A DNA stretch of 64,000 nt from Symbiodinium natans. Taxonomy: Eukaryota; Sar; Dinophyceae; Suessiales; Symbiodiniaceae. The notes under the pieces were generated by a model. The model was not told where the DNA came from. It saw only the letters and a list, made by a program, of their open reading frames with translations, and made no database searches. The translations under genes and the position numbers were made by a program. The stretch spans positions 1-64,000 of the forward strand of contig CAJNDS010001424.1 in assembly GCA_905221605.1 (NCBI GenBank). The letters run 5' to 3'. This document shows, in pieces, positions 18,215 to 27,856 of the stretch (its first letter is position 1; each line of letters starts with the position of its first letter).

Positions 18215-18335
18215 CTACTTCGAGGTTCATGCGTACATATAAGTAGGGTTGTAAGTACCCAAAATGAGGTTAGAACCATAGTTACCCCAGTGCCCACCTG
18301 TAACCCTGCTTATAAGTCCCCACGAACCTCCAAGT
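18215..18335. mobile_element. Inverted-repeat element, family 3
   Basis: The ends CTACTTCGAGGTTCATG and CACGAACCTCCAAGT are inverted. The core has ATAAGTAGGGTTGTAAGTACCC. Other copies are at 15487, 23799, 56144, about 57766, and partly at 60325 and 61975. Confidence 0.75.
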
Positions 18336-18565
18336 GCGGCCGGGGCAACAGATGTGTTCATACAAGAATGATGCACATAATCATACAGTATAGTCATATC
18401 GCCAAAATAATCATCACATAGTATGCTAACATGATAAATCATACAGTATACTTTCATCAGAAAGAAGTTATCAGCTAGTATATATCATGATACACTAGGA
18501 GGGCCACAGTTGCGAGCTGTTTTAGGGTTTAGGGTTTAGGTTTAGGGTCTAGGGTCATTTTGCAG
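18336..18565. other. AT-rich intron-like spacer and telomeric tract
   Basis: 18345-18500 is rich in ATCATACAGTAT-like repeats (three variants of a CATACAGTAT motif). 18518-18555 is TTTAGGG repeat, followed by the acceptor TTTTGCAG. Confidence 0.5.
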
Positions 18566-18631
18566 GCCGAGAAGGAGGAGCTCTACCCGAATGCCCGCAA
18601 CTTCTGCCATGAGGCCGATGTGAACAAGCAG
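18566..18631 (+). CDS. Exon of an unknown protein
   Basis: It has an acceptor TTTTGCAG and a donor CAG|GTTCTTTAGG. The frame reads AEKEELYPNARNFCHEADVN. The exon end is duplicated 3' of the adjacent telomeric tract (23 bp, 18619-18641 and 18714-18736, one mismatch), so the tract looks inserted at this exon boundary. Confidence 0.5.
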
Positions 18632-18798
18632 GTTCTTTAGGAGGGTTTAGGGTTTAGGGTTCAGGGTTCAGGGTTTCGGGTTTAGGGTTTAGGCGCTTAG
18701 GGTGTTAGGTTTATGTGAACCAGCAGGTTCTTTAGGCATGTGAGGGTTTAAGGTTTAGGGTCCATAGGGTTCAAGGTTCAGGGTCTCTAGAGTTTCTA

Positions 18799-18918
18799 GG
18801 GTTTGGCCGAAGTAGGTACTGTTTGCATTACACTTGGCATCCCCGACGGAGGCCTATTGAGATCTTCAGGAAACCCAGGCCTAAACCCGAGAGGACCTTA
18901 TCCCGGCACCCTCCTATG
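18799..18918 (+). other. Exon-like island
   Basis: It follows TTTCTAG. One frame is open to 18918 (LAEVGTVCITLGIPDGGLL...), and a second frame is also open, so the reading is ambiguous. Confidence 0.3.
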
Positions 18919-19530
18919 ATTAAATCCGTTTCAACGAGCATGAGGGTACCAATCTTGCCCATCAAGCAAAGCAGGGTACCCTAACCCTTAAAACCCTTAA
19001 CCCTATACCCTAAATCCAACAGTGTACCCAGTATCCATGTTTTTTTGCCTTACTGGAGACAGTAGGAGATCTAGATCGAAGGGTTCGTCAACAAGATCTG
19101 GGTTTGGGTCGAAGGGGGCTCCTGTTGTGGAACCTAAATGAAGTTGCCGCCATGGTGTTTCCGTAGTACAGAATAACGCTTCCTTCTTCATGAAGCCCGG
19201 ACTTGGCTGTGGAGAGGGTAGTTGCTGGGTTTTAGGGGTAGTTGCTGGGAACAGGGAGAGGCCCCAGAAAGAATTTTGCGAATGTCCAGCGCCTCAATGC
19301 CAAAGAAGCTCCACACAGACTACGCTCTGAAACCTCAACTCTATGCCCTGAGCCCTAAACTCTAAACTCTACATCCCAAACCCCTAAGACCTGAATACGG
19401 GTCGGAATAAATTGCTAGTGGTATTCCCTTATGGCCCCTTGAGGTTTATACTCTACGCCCAGTACTACAGTAAGAACGTTGTATAAGAAAACGGTTTGCC
19501 GGCACTAGGGTACCCTAAGTTTCTAAATTT
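18919..19530. other. Spacer with a weak RS-type frame and a family 5 inverted-repeat copy
   Basis: 19070-19136 reads an Arg/Ser-rich frame after GAGACAG and ends in TGA. About 19404-19462 matches the family 5 motif (GGTATTCCCTTATGGCCCC; also at 1035 and 54830). The rest is unassigned. Confidence 0.3.
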
Positions 19531-19630
19531 CCATTCACCTATGTAACCAGGAGGATTTGAACTAGGGTAGTCTTGGTTTCTTAATTCGTTTCTTAAGGGA
19601 GTACGCTCTACCACTAGACCAAACCCATGT
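19530..19630 (-). other. Degenerate tRNA-derived sequence (tRNA relic or SINE head)
   Basis: On the minus strand, TGGTCTAGTGG matches the tRNA A box and, about 50 nt later, GTTCAAATCC matches the B box. The arms do not fold into a clean cloverleaf, because the T-stem pairs poorly. I therefore read it as a tRNA-derived repeat, not a working tRNA gene. Confidence 0.4.
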
Positions 19631-19687
19631 TCCAGGTACCGTGGGGGGGGGTCTTCCCTTCAGAAGCTGCTCCGCGGGATCCGCATT

Positions 19688-20040
19688 TTTGGGGTAGGGT
19701 CAGGCCAGAGGCGCGGAAGAGTCACGTTTTATGTATAGAGCTTTTCAGGGCTGAAAACCTCTAGAATGTGACTCCCGCGCGTTTTTGGGGTAGGGTCAGG
19801 CCAGAGGCGTGGGGGAGTCACGTTTTATATATAGAGCTTTTCAGGGCTGAAAACCTCTAGAATGTGACTTCCGCGCGTTTCTGGGGTAGGGTCAGGCCAG
19901 AGGCGCGGGGGGAGTCACGTTTTAGAGCTTTTCAGAGCTGAAAACCTCTAGAATGTGACTCCCGCGCATTTTTGGGGTAGGGCCAGCGTTTTGGAGCTCT
20001 AGAATGTGACTCCCGGCCAGAGGCGCGGGGGAGTCACGAC
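19688..20040. repeat. Tandem array of hairpin-forming 91-96-bp units
   Basis: GGGGTAGGGTCAGG-like starts recur at 19691, 19787, 19883 and 19974 (periods 96, 96, 91). Each unit holds nested inverted repeats: an outer GAGTCACGTTT pairs with AATGTGACTC, and an inner CTTTTCAG pairs with CTGAAAA. The last copy is shortened and rearranged. Confidence 0.85.
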
Positions 20041-20311
20041 TTGCAGCATTGGACTGGGCCCCAATATTTCCCGCAAAGTTGTTTTTTGGAGAGCTTTGTA
20101 GACGCGATTTTTAGAAAGTAGCACCCCCAACACTAGGGTACCCTAGGTTTCTTAGCTAAAAGGCAACCGCAAATCGCCCAAACTCCCTGGATCTAGGGTC
20201 TTAGTTTCTTATACAATGGTTTCTTATACAGTGGTTCCTGCAACGCTAATGGCCTACAGATTAGTAGTAAGTACCCCGAACCCTTAAACCTGTAGGTAAA
20301 GAGGGTCCCAG
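20041..20311. other. Unassigned spacer
   Basis: It contains GGTACCCTAGGTTTCTTA (also near 19510) and two GTTTCTTATACARTGG repeats at 20219-20244. These may be further inverted-repeat elements. No coding signal. Confidence 0.35.
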
Positions 20312-20451
20312 GTAAATGCCTCTCGAAGTGGTGAAGTGGTGGAAGTCTCGCATGCCGAAACCGTGCAGGCGCTTCGCGCTGTGCCCCATTTCCCACAAGC
20401 CGTCCTGTGCTTGGCAAGAATGGCTGCCCAGCGAAGAAGAGTAGTCGGCTG
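20312..20451 (+). CDS. Exon of an unknown protein
   Basis: It follows GTCCCAG and is open for 46 codons (NASRSGEVVEVSHAETVQAL...), Ala/Arg-rich, up to GGTTTAG. No stop occurs before the telomeric tract. No family recognised. Confidence 0.5.
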
Positions 20452-20960
20452 GGTTTAGGAAGAACCCTAAACCCTAAACCCTACTAAGTAGGGTTTGAGG
20501 GCTTTGGGCCCCTAAGCCCCTAAACCCTAGTCGGCATTTCCGTCGGTCCATGGTTAACACTAGGGTTTTCCAGGTTTTCAGGTTGAGGGTAGGGGGTTTA
20601 GGCCTCCAGGGTCTGGGGGTTGCCCTTGCCTGGCTGGGACTTATCCATCCTCAGCCCTATGAAGTCCCCCCAAATTCAGGAGGTCCTTAACCCTACAGCT
20701 ACTACCCCCTAAACCCTAAACCCCGAACCCTAAACCCTAACCCTAAACCCTAAACCCCGAACCCTAAACCCTAAACCCTAAACCCTGAGCCCTTCTGAGC
20801 AAGGCAACTTCGGACTTAGGTACCTTGTGCCCCTCCTATGGACCCTTGAAGGGAGTTACATAACTTGCCTCCCAAGAGTAAGCCCTAAACTCTGCACAGG
20901 GTTTAGGGTTAGGGTTTAGGGTTTGGGGTTTAGGGTTTAGGGTTTAGGGTTCAACCACAG
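20452..20960. repeat. Telomeric repeats and spacers
   Basis: C-strand tracts at 20463-20530 and 20706-20790 and a G-strand tract at 20897-20952. The spacer 20580-20700 has a CTCAG at 20655 but no persuasive frame. Confidence 0.5.
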
Positions 20961-21073
20961 CCAGCTCAGGAGTTGCACAAGCACGAGTACACCACGGTGC
21001 AGACCCTGTTCTGCAAGGCTACCCGACGCCCTGTTAGGACTAGGACACGACCGGGCCCTGCTGTTCTTTGTTG
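20961..21073 (+). CDS. Exon of an unknown protein
   Basis: The acceptor is CAACCACAG, and the donor TTG|GTGAGGG is close to consensus. The frame reads PAQELHKHEYTTVQTLFCKA and then an Arg/Pro-rich end. The following intron starts in telomeric repeat. Confidence 0.55.
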
Positions 21074-21256
21074 GTGAGGGTTAGGGTTTAGTTTTAGTTT
21101 TAGTTTTTTTGGGGGGGGGGGGGGGGGGGGGGGCATCCGAAACCCTAAGCCCTAAACCCTAAACCCTAAACCCTACACCCTACACCCTAAACCCTAAACC
21201 CTAAACCCTAAACCCTAAACCCTAAACCCTAAACCCTAAACCCTAAACCCTAAACC
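21074..21256. repeat. Telomeric repeats around a poly-G run
   Basis: TTTAG variants, a G homopolymer at about 21110-21133, then (CCCTAAA)n to 21256. The repeat strand switches across the G run. Confidence 0.7.
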
Positions 21257-21340
21257 GCTGTGAAGCAAGAAAGGGCGCCCTGGATGACCTTCCGTCCTTC
21301 CTCGGAGGGGCCTAGCCTGTCTTGGGCGAGCCCAAGGCCC
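21257..21340 (+). other. Exon-like island
   Basis: It is open for 28 codons (AVKQERAPWMTFRPSSEGPS...) between telomeric tracts. Unknown. Confidence 0.3.
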
Positions 21341-21561
21341 TAAACCCCTGTAGGGTTTAGGGTTAGGGTTTAGGGTTTAGGATTTAGGGTTTAGGGTTTA
21401 GGGTCGAGGGTCTAGGGTTTAGGGTTCAGGTTCAGGTTTTTCGATTGGCCTGGCCCGGCCATTCGCACGGCCACTTTGCATCACTATGTGTTTGGTATCA
21501 CTCCACCCTCCCAGATTATCTTTTTTGAAGTATATAGCCGTTTTTATTTCTTGACTCGGCA

Positions 21562-21870
21562 CTAGCTACGTGCGTACTTCCAAAATCTTCCTCCGTCAAG
21601 GGTTGTAGGGGCTTCTTTCATAAAGAATTGATTTAGGTGTCTGCGAGGGTACCCCAGATTCGGGAGAAAGTGGCCGATTCCAGCAATCATTTGGCACAGA
21701 CTTGGACGGCAGAAATGACGCCATGACTTTCCAGATCTTGGGGTTTTCCAAGTGGAGGTGTTGGAGACAGGGGGGCTCCAGGTTCTGTCAGGTGGTGCAA
21801 ATGCATTGCGCAGGCAGATGTTGGGAGATGGGGGGAACTGACTGCGGCTACCACAATGCATGAATGTCAA
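21562..21870 (-). other. Minus-strand open frame, unknown
   Basis: 102 codons from ATG at 21870, Pro/Ser-rich, with no recognised domain. It lies in a 450-bp non-telomeric stretch (21430-21900) with no other strong signal. It may be chance or a repeat-derived fragment. Confidence 0.25.
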
Positions 21871-22095
21871 AGTTGCAATGGTCTATGACTCACGATTCCC
21901 TGAGCCCTAAAGCCGCATTTGCACTAGAAGCAAATCAAGACCCCTAAAAACCCACAGCTAGATCCTTGTTATGCTGTAGGTTGCCCTAGAATCGGAGAAT
22001 GGTTTCGAAATAAAGGCCTTGCAAGCAGTAGCCGGAGGTGTTTTTTGCAATAAGCCCTAAACCCTACAGCCCCCTCCCCCGCTTTGTGACGGTAG

Positions 22096-22216
22096 GCACA
22101 CCCCTCCGTTCTGGGAGTGCGATGTCCCGGACGAGTACAGGCTGGCGGTGGAATCCAAGTTTAGGCTTTCGGGCAAAACGAAGGTTTACCGTAAGGACCA
22201 CCGAATCCCTGAATAG
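22096..22216 (+). CDS. Terminal exon of an unknown protein
   Basis: The acceptor is GACGGTAG|G. The frame reads HTPPFWECDVPDEYRLAVES, continues with a basic end and stops at TAG 22214-22216. The composition is clearly protein-like. Confidence 0.5.
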
Positions 22217-22335
22217 GGTCTTGTCCAGGGGTTAGAAGAACCCCACTTTGGGATTCAGCAGCTCCCCAACGTAGGTTCTATAGAGAAATAGGGCTCTATA
22301 CCCCAACGCCTATACCCCTTACTGTCGGAGGTAGC

Positions 22336-22442
22336 AGTCTGCTCGACGTTGCTTTTGACGGGCTTCGCGCGAATGCCTTCACAGCACTTCCTTGTTCAAG
22401 CTTGCAGGTTGCAGGTGTGGGCACTGTAGGCCACAGGAAGGT
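22336..22442 (+). other. Exon-like island
   Basis: It follows GGTAGCAG. The frame reads SLLDVAFDGLRANAFTALPC and on to about 22442. Several internal CAG|G sites make the true borders uncertain. Confidence 0.4.
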
Positions 22443-22970
22443 ATCAATGATGTGTACATATGTTTGTGTCCTCATAAAAGAGGACCGTACCACTGATCTA
22501 GGAGGGCAGGTTATACTGCAGGTAGGCCGAATCTGCCCTACGTCTGTGGTTTCCGAAATAGGGGTCCCCCCCCCCTTTTTGGGGGGTCCCTTTAAGTTCC
22601 TTTTAGGGGATGCTATTTCTGTTTGGGGCATAAACGGGTACCCTTATTTTGGGAAATACCCACCCTCATCCTCAACTTTTCAATCTTCACAGAAGCCGGC
22701 GTTTTCCCAAAGCCCGTGCCTGCATTGGCTACTAGAGCTGTAAGAGGCCCTCCATGCATCTACGGATAAAATTGCCGTCCTGGCATGTCCTACATCACCC
22801 TCAACCCTCAACCCTCAACCCTAAACCCTAAACCCTAAACCCTAAACACACTCAAGAGCTGAGGCTAAGGCTCCTCAAACGGACCTGCGATGTGCCAGGT
22901 TCAAGGCTTTGGCAGTATGTCAAAAGGCTTCCCATACATCGGAGGTCGGAACCATGCGCCCTTAGTATGG
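22443..22970. other. Intron-like spacer, possible short exon and telomeric tract
   Basis: It contains GGTCCCCCCCCCC/GGGGGGTCCC inverted runs near 22562-22590 and an acceptor TCTTCACAG at 22682-22690 followed by two competing open frames. A CCCTAAA tract lies at 22817-22847 and another island at 22849-22960. Confidence 0.3.
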
Positions 22971-23131
22971 TCCCTTACCCTTGTTAATAGGGTTCCGAAG
23001 TATGGCCCCTTTTATTATTATTATTATGATTATTATTATGATGATTATTATTATTATTCTTATTATTGCTATATAGTGTATATAAGGGTTATATATAACA
23101 CGGGACCCAAATTAAGGGCCCGTACTTCGGA
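22971..23131. mobile_element. Inverted-repeat element, family 7
   Basis: The left arm CGCCCTTAGTATGGTCCCTTA and the right end (AATTAAGGGCCCGTACTTCGG) are related to a copy at 57617-57745. The interior has a TTATTATTA run. Confidence 0.6.
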
Positions 23132-23414
23132 TCGACAACAGGGAGGGCCAGCTTGCAATACTAACTGCATTATAAGTGTTGGCGGCCTCTTGAAGCAGGG
23201 TTTCTGTTCAAATTGAGGCATATATGTATATAAACAGGGTATCGAGGTGCTATACTAAGGTATAAGGGTAACAGATAAAGAGGCCCCCTCGCAATACTAA
23301 CTGGATGTAAAGGATTCATCACCGAAGCCATAGCCCTAAAGCTTAACACCTCGTTCCGGGGTGACAGGGTTCAGGGTTTAGGGTTTAGGGTTTAGGGTTA
23401 AGGTGTGCGCGCAG

Positions 23415-23493
23415 GCCCTGTCACTACGTGCGTCCGCGGCAGAACGGAGCGGCGACTGGGAGGCTGCGAGCCACGGCGGCATGCATGGAATTG
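23415..23493 (+). CDS. Exon of an unknown protein
   Basis: The acceptor is GTGCGCGCAG and the donor ATTG|GTTTTTAGG opens into telomeric repeat. The frame reads ALSLRASAAERSGDWEAASH and ends Gly/His-rich. Confidence 0.5.
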
Positions 23494-23737
23494 GTTTTTA
23501 GGGTTTAGGGTTTCGGGTTTAGGGTTTAGGGTTTAGGGTTTAGCTTTCTTTGATTGCGGTGCACAAGGGACCACCTATGTTGTGTCAGCAAGTGGTTGTG
23601 GTCTGTAGTTGTCTTTCTTGCCGTGGTTCGAATCGCACTTGCGATCACTGTTGTTTCGGGGGCAAGATCGAAATCTTAAACCCTCAACCCTAAACCCTAG
23701 CCCTAAACCCTAAACCCTCGGGAGCCGCACCACACAG
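23494..23737. other. Telomeric tracts with an unassigned island
   Basis: TTTAGGG at 23497-23543 and CCCTAAA at 23675-23718. The island 23545-23675 contains GGTTCGAATC (a tRNA B-box-like word) without a convincing A box. Confidence 0.4.
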
Positions 23738-23798
23738 TACAACTGGGCGCTTGCCACTCCTGGCTGCCCTGAGGGGCTCGGATCTCTGAGACGCGAAC
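23738..23798 (+). other. Exon-like island
   Basis: It follows CACCACACAG. The frame reads YNWALATPGCPEGLGSLRRE up to a family 3 element, which would serve as the intron. Confidence 0.4.
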
Positions 23799-23997
23799 CT
23801 ACTTGAAGGTTCATGGGTAGGGTTTAGGGTTTAGGCTTTAGGCCTTTAGGGTTTAGGGTCTAGGGTCTAGGGCCTAGGGTCTAGGGTTCAGGGGAGCTTA
23901 TAGGTAGGGTTGACAGTGGGGGAACTATGGGTATGACCTTTCTTTCTTCGGGGGGTACTTACCGCCCTACTTAGAAGTACCCATGAACCACCAAGTT
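23799..23997. mobile_element. Family 3 inverted-repeat element with internal telomeric tract
   Basis: The ends ACTTGAAGGTTCATGGGTA and TACCCATGAACCACCAAGTT are inverted. TTTAGGG variants (23818-23890) sit just inside the left arm. Confidence 0.7.
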
Positions 23998-24663
23998 GAC
24001 ATTCTTCCAGGTAGGCCGTTGTGACATCTTTTGCCCCTTTTGGGTTGAAGATTTTGGGGTTTTGGGGGGTTTTTGGGGTTTACGGTTTAGGATTTGGGGT
24101 TTTGGGGTTTAGGGGTTCCGGAAACTGAAATCTGCATACTGGGCCTCGGAAGACTGGGTGTTGCAACTCAGGGCAAGCACCCCGCCACCCCCCCGCAATT
24201 GAGCGCTGTTCGCTTCAAGCTGAGGAACTGGGAGGGGTTTTTAGGCACAAGAGTTACCTAGGAAGAAAAAGGGGGCCCTTTTTGGTGTAAACGGGTTGGT
24301 AAGGGAACCTAAACCCTAAAAAACCGGGAATCAGGGCCTACTCTGGGTCCTATAGGTATAGTTATCCGAAACCCCTCAACCTAGGACCTAAGCTCAGTGG
24401 ACACGCTTTTCAGGTCTTATTCAGGGTTTAGGGTTTAGGGTTTAGGGTTTAGGGTTTAGGTCTTATATCATCGGGAATCCCCACAATACCACCTTGAACC
24501 CTCAGTAAAGGCCATATGTGCCCCAGAAACAAGACCCGGATCCCAAGCCTGATGAGGGGGTTCAGGCTGCAAAGTTTAGGGCACTATAGACCCCTGCATG
24601 AATCAAGTGCACATTGATAGTTTACATAGCTTCCGCTGTGAGGTCCCTGACTACACATACCTC
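23998..24663. other. Spacer with telomeric tracts; no gene seen
   Basis: It contains AGATTTTGGGG-type text, an ACCCAGAGTAGGC-like motif and TTTAGGG at 24424-24460. No frame stands out. Confidence 0.4.
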
Positions 24664-24765
24664 GAGGGTCCATTTGTATTACCATTATGGCATTAGATAC
24701 CCAAAAACCATACTAAATTTGGTTTTTGGGTACCTAATTCCATAATGGTACTACAAATGGACCCT
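24664..24765. mobile_element. Near-perfect long palindrome (MITE/introner-like)
   Basis: GAGGGTCCATTTGTA...ACCAT at the left is complementary to ATGGT...TACAAATGGACCCTC at the right, with about 48-bp arms around a short AT-rich centre. It lies just upstream of the ankyrin gene. Confidence 0.8.
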
Positions 24766-24805
24766 CTGGGATAGGCACGTCTAGCTTAATATTCGAGCCC
24801 ACGCC

Positions 24806-25943
24806 ATGCTGTGCGTCTGGAGCGTGTCCGGGCAAGAGCTTTTCGCAGCGCCCACGGGCGACACGATCAACGACGTGATCCAGCTGAAGCGCCACTTGCG
24901 AGGCCAGCATGGCTTTCCAGTCTGCCTTCAGCAGCTTCTACATGCTGCTATATCCCCCTTGGGAATTGTTTTTTTTCAATATTTTTGTTTATATAAAAAC
25001 CCATGAGGATATTAGACATAGTATCTTTATCAGGGTCCTAAGGGGATCCGAGTCTAGGCTGGCCGCTGCTTAGAGGATGATGCTCCGCTGGTTGGGCCCC
25101 TTGACCTGCAGCTGGTGCTGCTCTCTGCCCTCAGCTCGGAGCAGATGCCTGAGGCTGACCGTGAGTTTCTTAGTAGCCGAGGGAGTACACTTTACACTTT
25201 TTGGGATACTAGACAGAACTGAAAGTGTACACTTTTTTGTTGGCTTATGAACTCGGCAACGAAGGTTTCTTGAGTATGTTGCCGATACAGGCCATGTGGA
25301 AGTGGGCCGCGCCTTGCTGGAAGTGGGCGTTATCAAGAGTCAGTTGCGGGGCCAGCGGTCGGTGACCAGTCTCATGCAGGCATCATCGAAGCTTTCTCAT
25401 AGTTGGGTAACATTTTGCATCTCTAAGGGTACTTAAACCCAATAAGGAATAAACCACTATAAGCTCTTAATATTCTCACAACCATGAGCTAGGAAGGGCC
25501 ACGTCGAGGTTGTACGTTTACTGCTGGGCGCAGGCGTCGACGCAAACTGGCGGGACAGGGCCGGCACGACCTCCCTGATGCTGGCATCTTCCCAGGGCCA
25601 CGTCGAGACTGTACGTTTGCTGCTGGATGCTGGTGCCGACGTAAACTTGCAGAACTGGACTGGCGCAACTGCTCTCATGTACGCATCTTCCCAGGGCCAC
25701 GCCGAGCTGTTGCAATTGCTGCTCGACGCTGGTGCCGACGCAAACTTACAGGACATGTCCGAGAGGACCGTTCTCATGCTCGCATCTGCCGCGGGCCACG
25801 TCCAGATTGTACGTTTGCTGCTGAGCGTTGGTGCCGACGCAAGTTTGCGGGACAAGTTTGGCCACACGGCTCTCAAGCTCGCATCTTCCCAGGGCCAAGT
25901 CGAGGCTGTACGCTTGCTGACAGCTGAGTCACCAAACCCTTAA
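24806..25943 (+). CDS. Ubiquitin-like/ankyrin-repeat protein, about four exons
   Basis: Exon 1 (24806 to about 24946) reads MLCVWSVSGQELFAAPTGDT, a ubiquitin-like N-terminus of a large dinoflagellate ankyrin family. Exon 2 (about 25070-25164) ends ...SSEQMPEAD. Exon 3 (25265-25387) contains GHVEVGRALLEVG. Exon 4 (25493-25943) carries four ankyrin units of the form GHVE-VRLLL-AGAD-N. Joining 25164 to 25265 (GT-AG) and 25387 to 25493 (GA-AG) keeps one frame. The first intron's borders are approximate. The end (TAA at 25941) may instead be a splice into a family 6 element. It is probably a protein-binding scaffold; partner unknown. Confidence 0.75.
25165..25264 (+). mobile_element. Introner-like element (family 4) forming a 100-bp intron
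   Basis: It starts GTTTCTTAGTAG, ends CAACGAAG, and the exon resumes GTTTCTTGAG, so GTTTCTT is a 7-bp target duplication. The interior holds inverted AGTGTACACTTT/GTACACTTTAC arms. Related copies form introns at 48014-48149 and 63500-63601. Confidence 0.75.
25388..25492 (+). other. GA-AG intron in the ankyrin gene
   Basis: Removal of GAAGCTTTC...GAGCTAG joins ...ASS to KGHVEVV in frame. GAAG is repeated at both borders. GA-AG introns are known in dinoflagellates. Confidence 0.6.
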
Positions 25944-25947
25944 CTAC

Positions 25948-26083
25948 AAATTGCTTAAGAGCCCCCCCACCACAAAAACACACAAAAACACAAAGGAACA
26001 CATTCTTCCTTATAAGGTTCTACGTGCATTATTATCTTTTCCTTCCTGTTTTACTTCCTGGGGGTTCTTAAGCAACTAGTAGT
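25948..26083. mobile_element. Inverted-repeat element, family 6
   Basis: The ends AATTGCTTAAGAGCCCCCCC and GGGGGTTCTTAAGCAACTAG are inverted; both have TTAAG next to a C/G run. Other copies are near 17395, 48502 and 51660. Confidence 0.7.
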
Positions 26084-26470
26084 GAAGCCCGCAGCCAGGG
26101 CCACCCAGCGGTACAGAGTCGAAGTTGAAGCCAGGGCTGGGTCAAAGAAAGACAAATCCTCCACTCAGTGCAGGAGCCTCAGACTAGGACCTAGAGTAGG
26201 CCCTTTGAGTAGGCCCTTATTCCCCTTTTTTGGGGGGGTTTAGGGTTTAGGGTTTGGGCTTTTACTACAACTAGGACCCAGAGTAGGCCCTTATTCCCTG
26301 GAGTAGGCCCTTATTCCCTTTTTTTTGGGGTTTTGGGTTTAGGGTTTGGGCTTTTACTACAACTAGGACCCAGAGTAGGCCCTTAGTCCCTGTTGTTTAG
26401 GGTTTAGGTTCCCTTAAACGCATCTTTCAACGCAAAAAGGCAGGGGGCACGCGAAGGAATAATGGAGACC
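26084..26470. repeat. Short tandem copies of a CTAGGACCCAGAGTAGGC motif
   Basis: The motif with AGTAGGCCCTTATTCCC recurs at about 26184, 26272 and 26367, each followed by a T run and telomere-like TTTAGGG. A relative is at 24333. No gene seen. Confidence 0.6.
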
Positions 26471-27818
26471 CCCTGGCATTATTTCAAATAATAATAATGG
26501 AAAGGGAAACCATTTCATTATTATTATTTCCCCCCCCCCCCCCCCAAATAATAATAATGGAAAGGGCAACCATTTAATTACTATTATTTGGACCCCCCCC
26601 CACCCAAATAATAATAATGGAAAGGGAAACTATTTAATTATTATTATTTGGACCCCCCCCCCCCCAAACAATAATAATGGAATGGGAAACCATTTAATTA
26701 TTATTATTATTATTATTTGGACCCCCTCCCCCCTCCCAAATAATAATAATGGATTGGGAAACCATTTAATTATTATTATTTGGACCCCCCCCCCCCCCCC
26801 CCAAATAATAATAATGGATTGGGGAAACCATTTAATTATTACTATTTGCCCCCCCCCCCCCCCCCCCCCCCTCCCCCCCCCCCCCCCCAAATAAAATAAT
26901 GGAATGGAAACCATTTAATGAATTATTTTTGACCCCCCCCCCCCCCCTCAAATAATAATAATGACCCCCCCCCCCCCCCCCCAAATCCCCCCCCTCAAAT
27001 AATAAAATGAAATGGGGAACCATTTAATTATTATTATTTGGACCCCCCCCCCCCCCCCCCCCCCCCCCCCTCAATATAATATGGACCCCCCCCCCCCCCC
27101 CCAAATCCCCCCCCCCCAATAATAATAATAATGGAATGGGAAAACCATTTAATTATTATTATTTGGACCCCCCCCCCCCCCCCCCCAAATAAGAACCCCC
27201 CCCCAAATAATAATAATGGAATGGGAAAACCATTTAATTATTATTATTTGGCTTGGACCCCCCCCCCCCCCCCCCTCAAGACAAAAAAAATAATGGATCG
27301 CCCCCCCCCCCCCCCCCCCCCCCCCCTCCCCCCGCCTCCAATAATATAATGGATGGGAAACCATTTAATTACATTATTATTTTAGACCCCGTGCCCCCCC
27401 ATCCCCCCCCCCCAAATAATAATAATGGATTGGGAAACCATTTAAATTATTATTATTATTTGGACCCCCCCTCCCCCCCCCCCCCCCCTCAAATAAACCC
27501 CCCCCAAATAACAATATAATGAATGGGAAACCATTTAATATTATTATTTTAGACCTCCCCGCCCCCCCCCCAAATCCCCCCCCAAATAATAATAATGGAT
27601 TGGGAAACATTTAATTATTATATTTTGTTATTGTTTTAGACCTCCCCGCCCCCAAATCCCCCCCAAATGATAATAATGGATTGGGAAACAATTTAATTAT
27701 TGTTATTTGGACCCCCCCCCCCCCCCCCCCCCAAATAAGAACCCCCCCCCCCCCCCAAATAATAATAATGGAATGGGAAACATTTAAACCCCCCCCCCCC
27801 CCACCCCCCCCAAATAAG

Positions 27819-27856
<38 letters not shown>

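Noticed and set aside
19530-19630. Functional tRNA gene on the minus strand
   Set aside because: A- and B-box words are present, but the T-stem and D-stem do not pair properly; called a relic or SINE instead.
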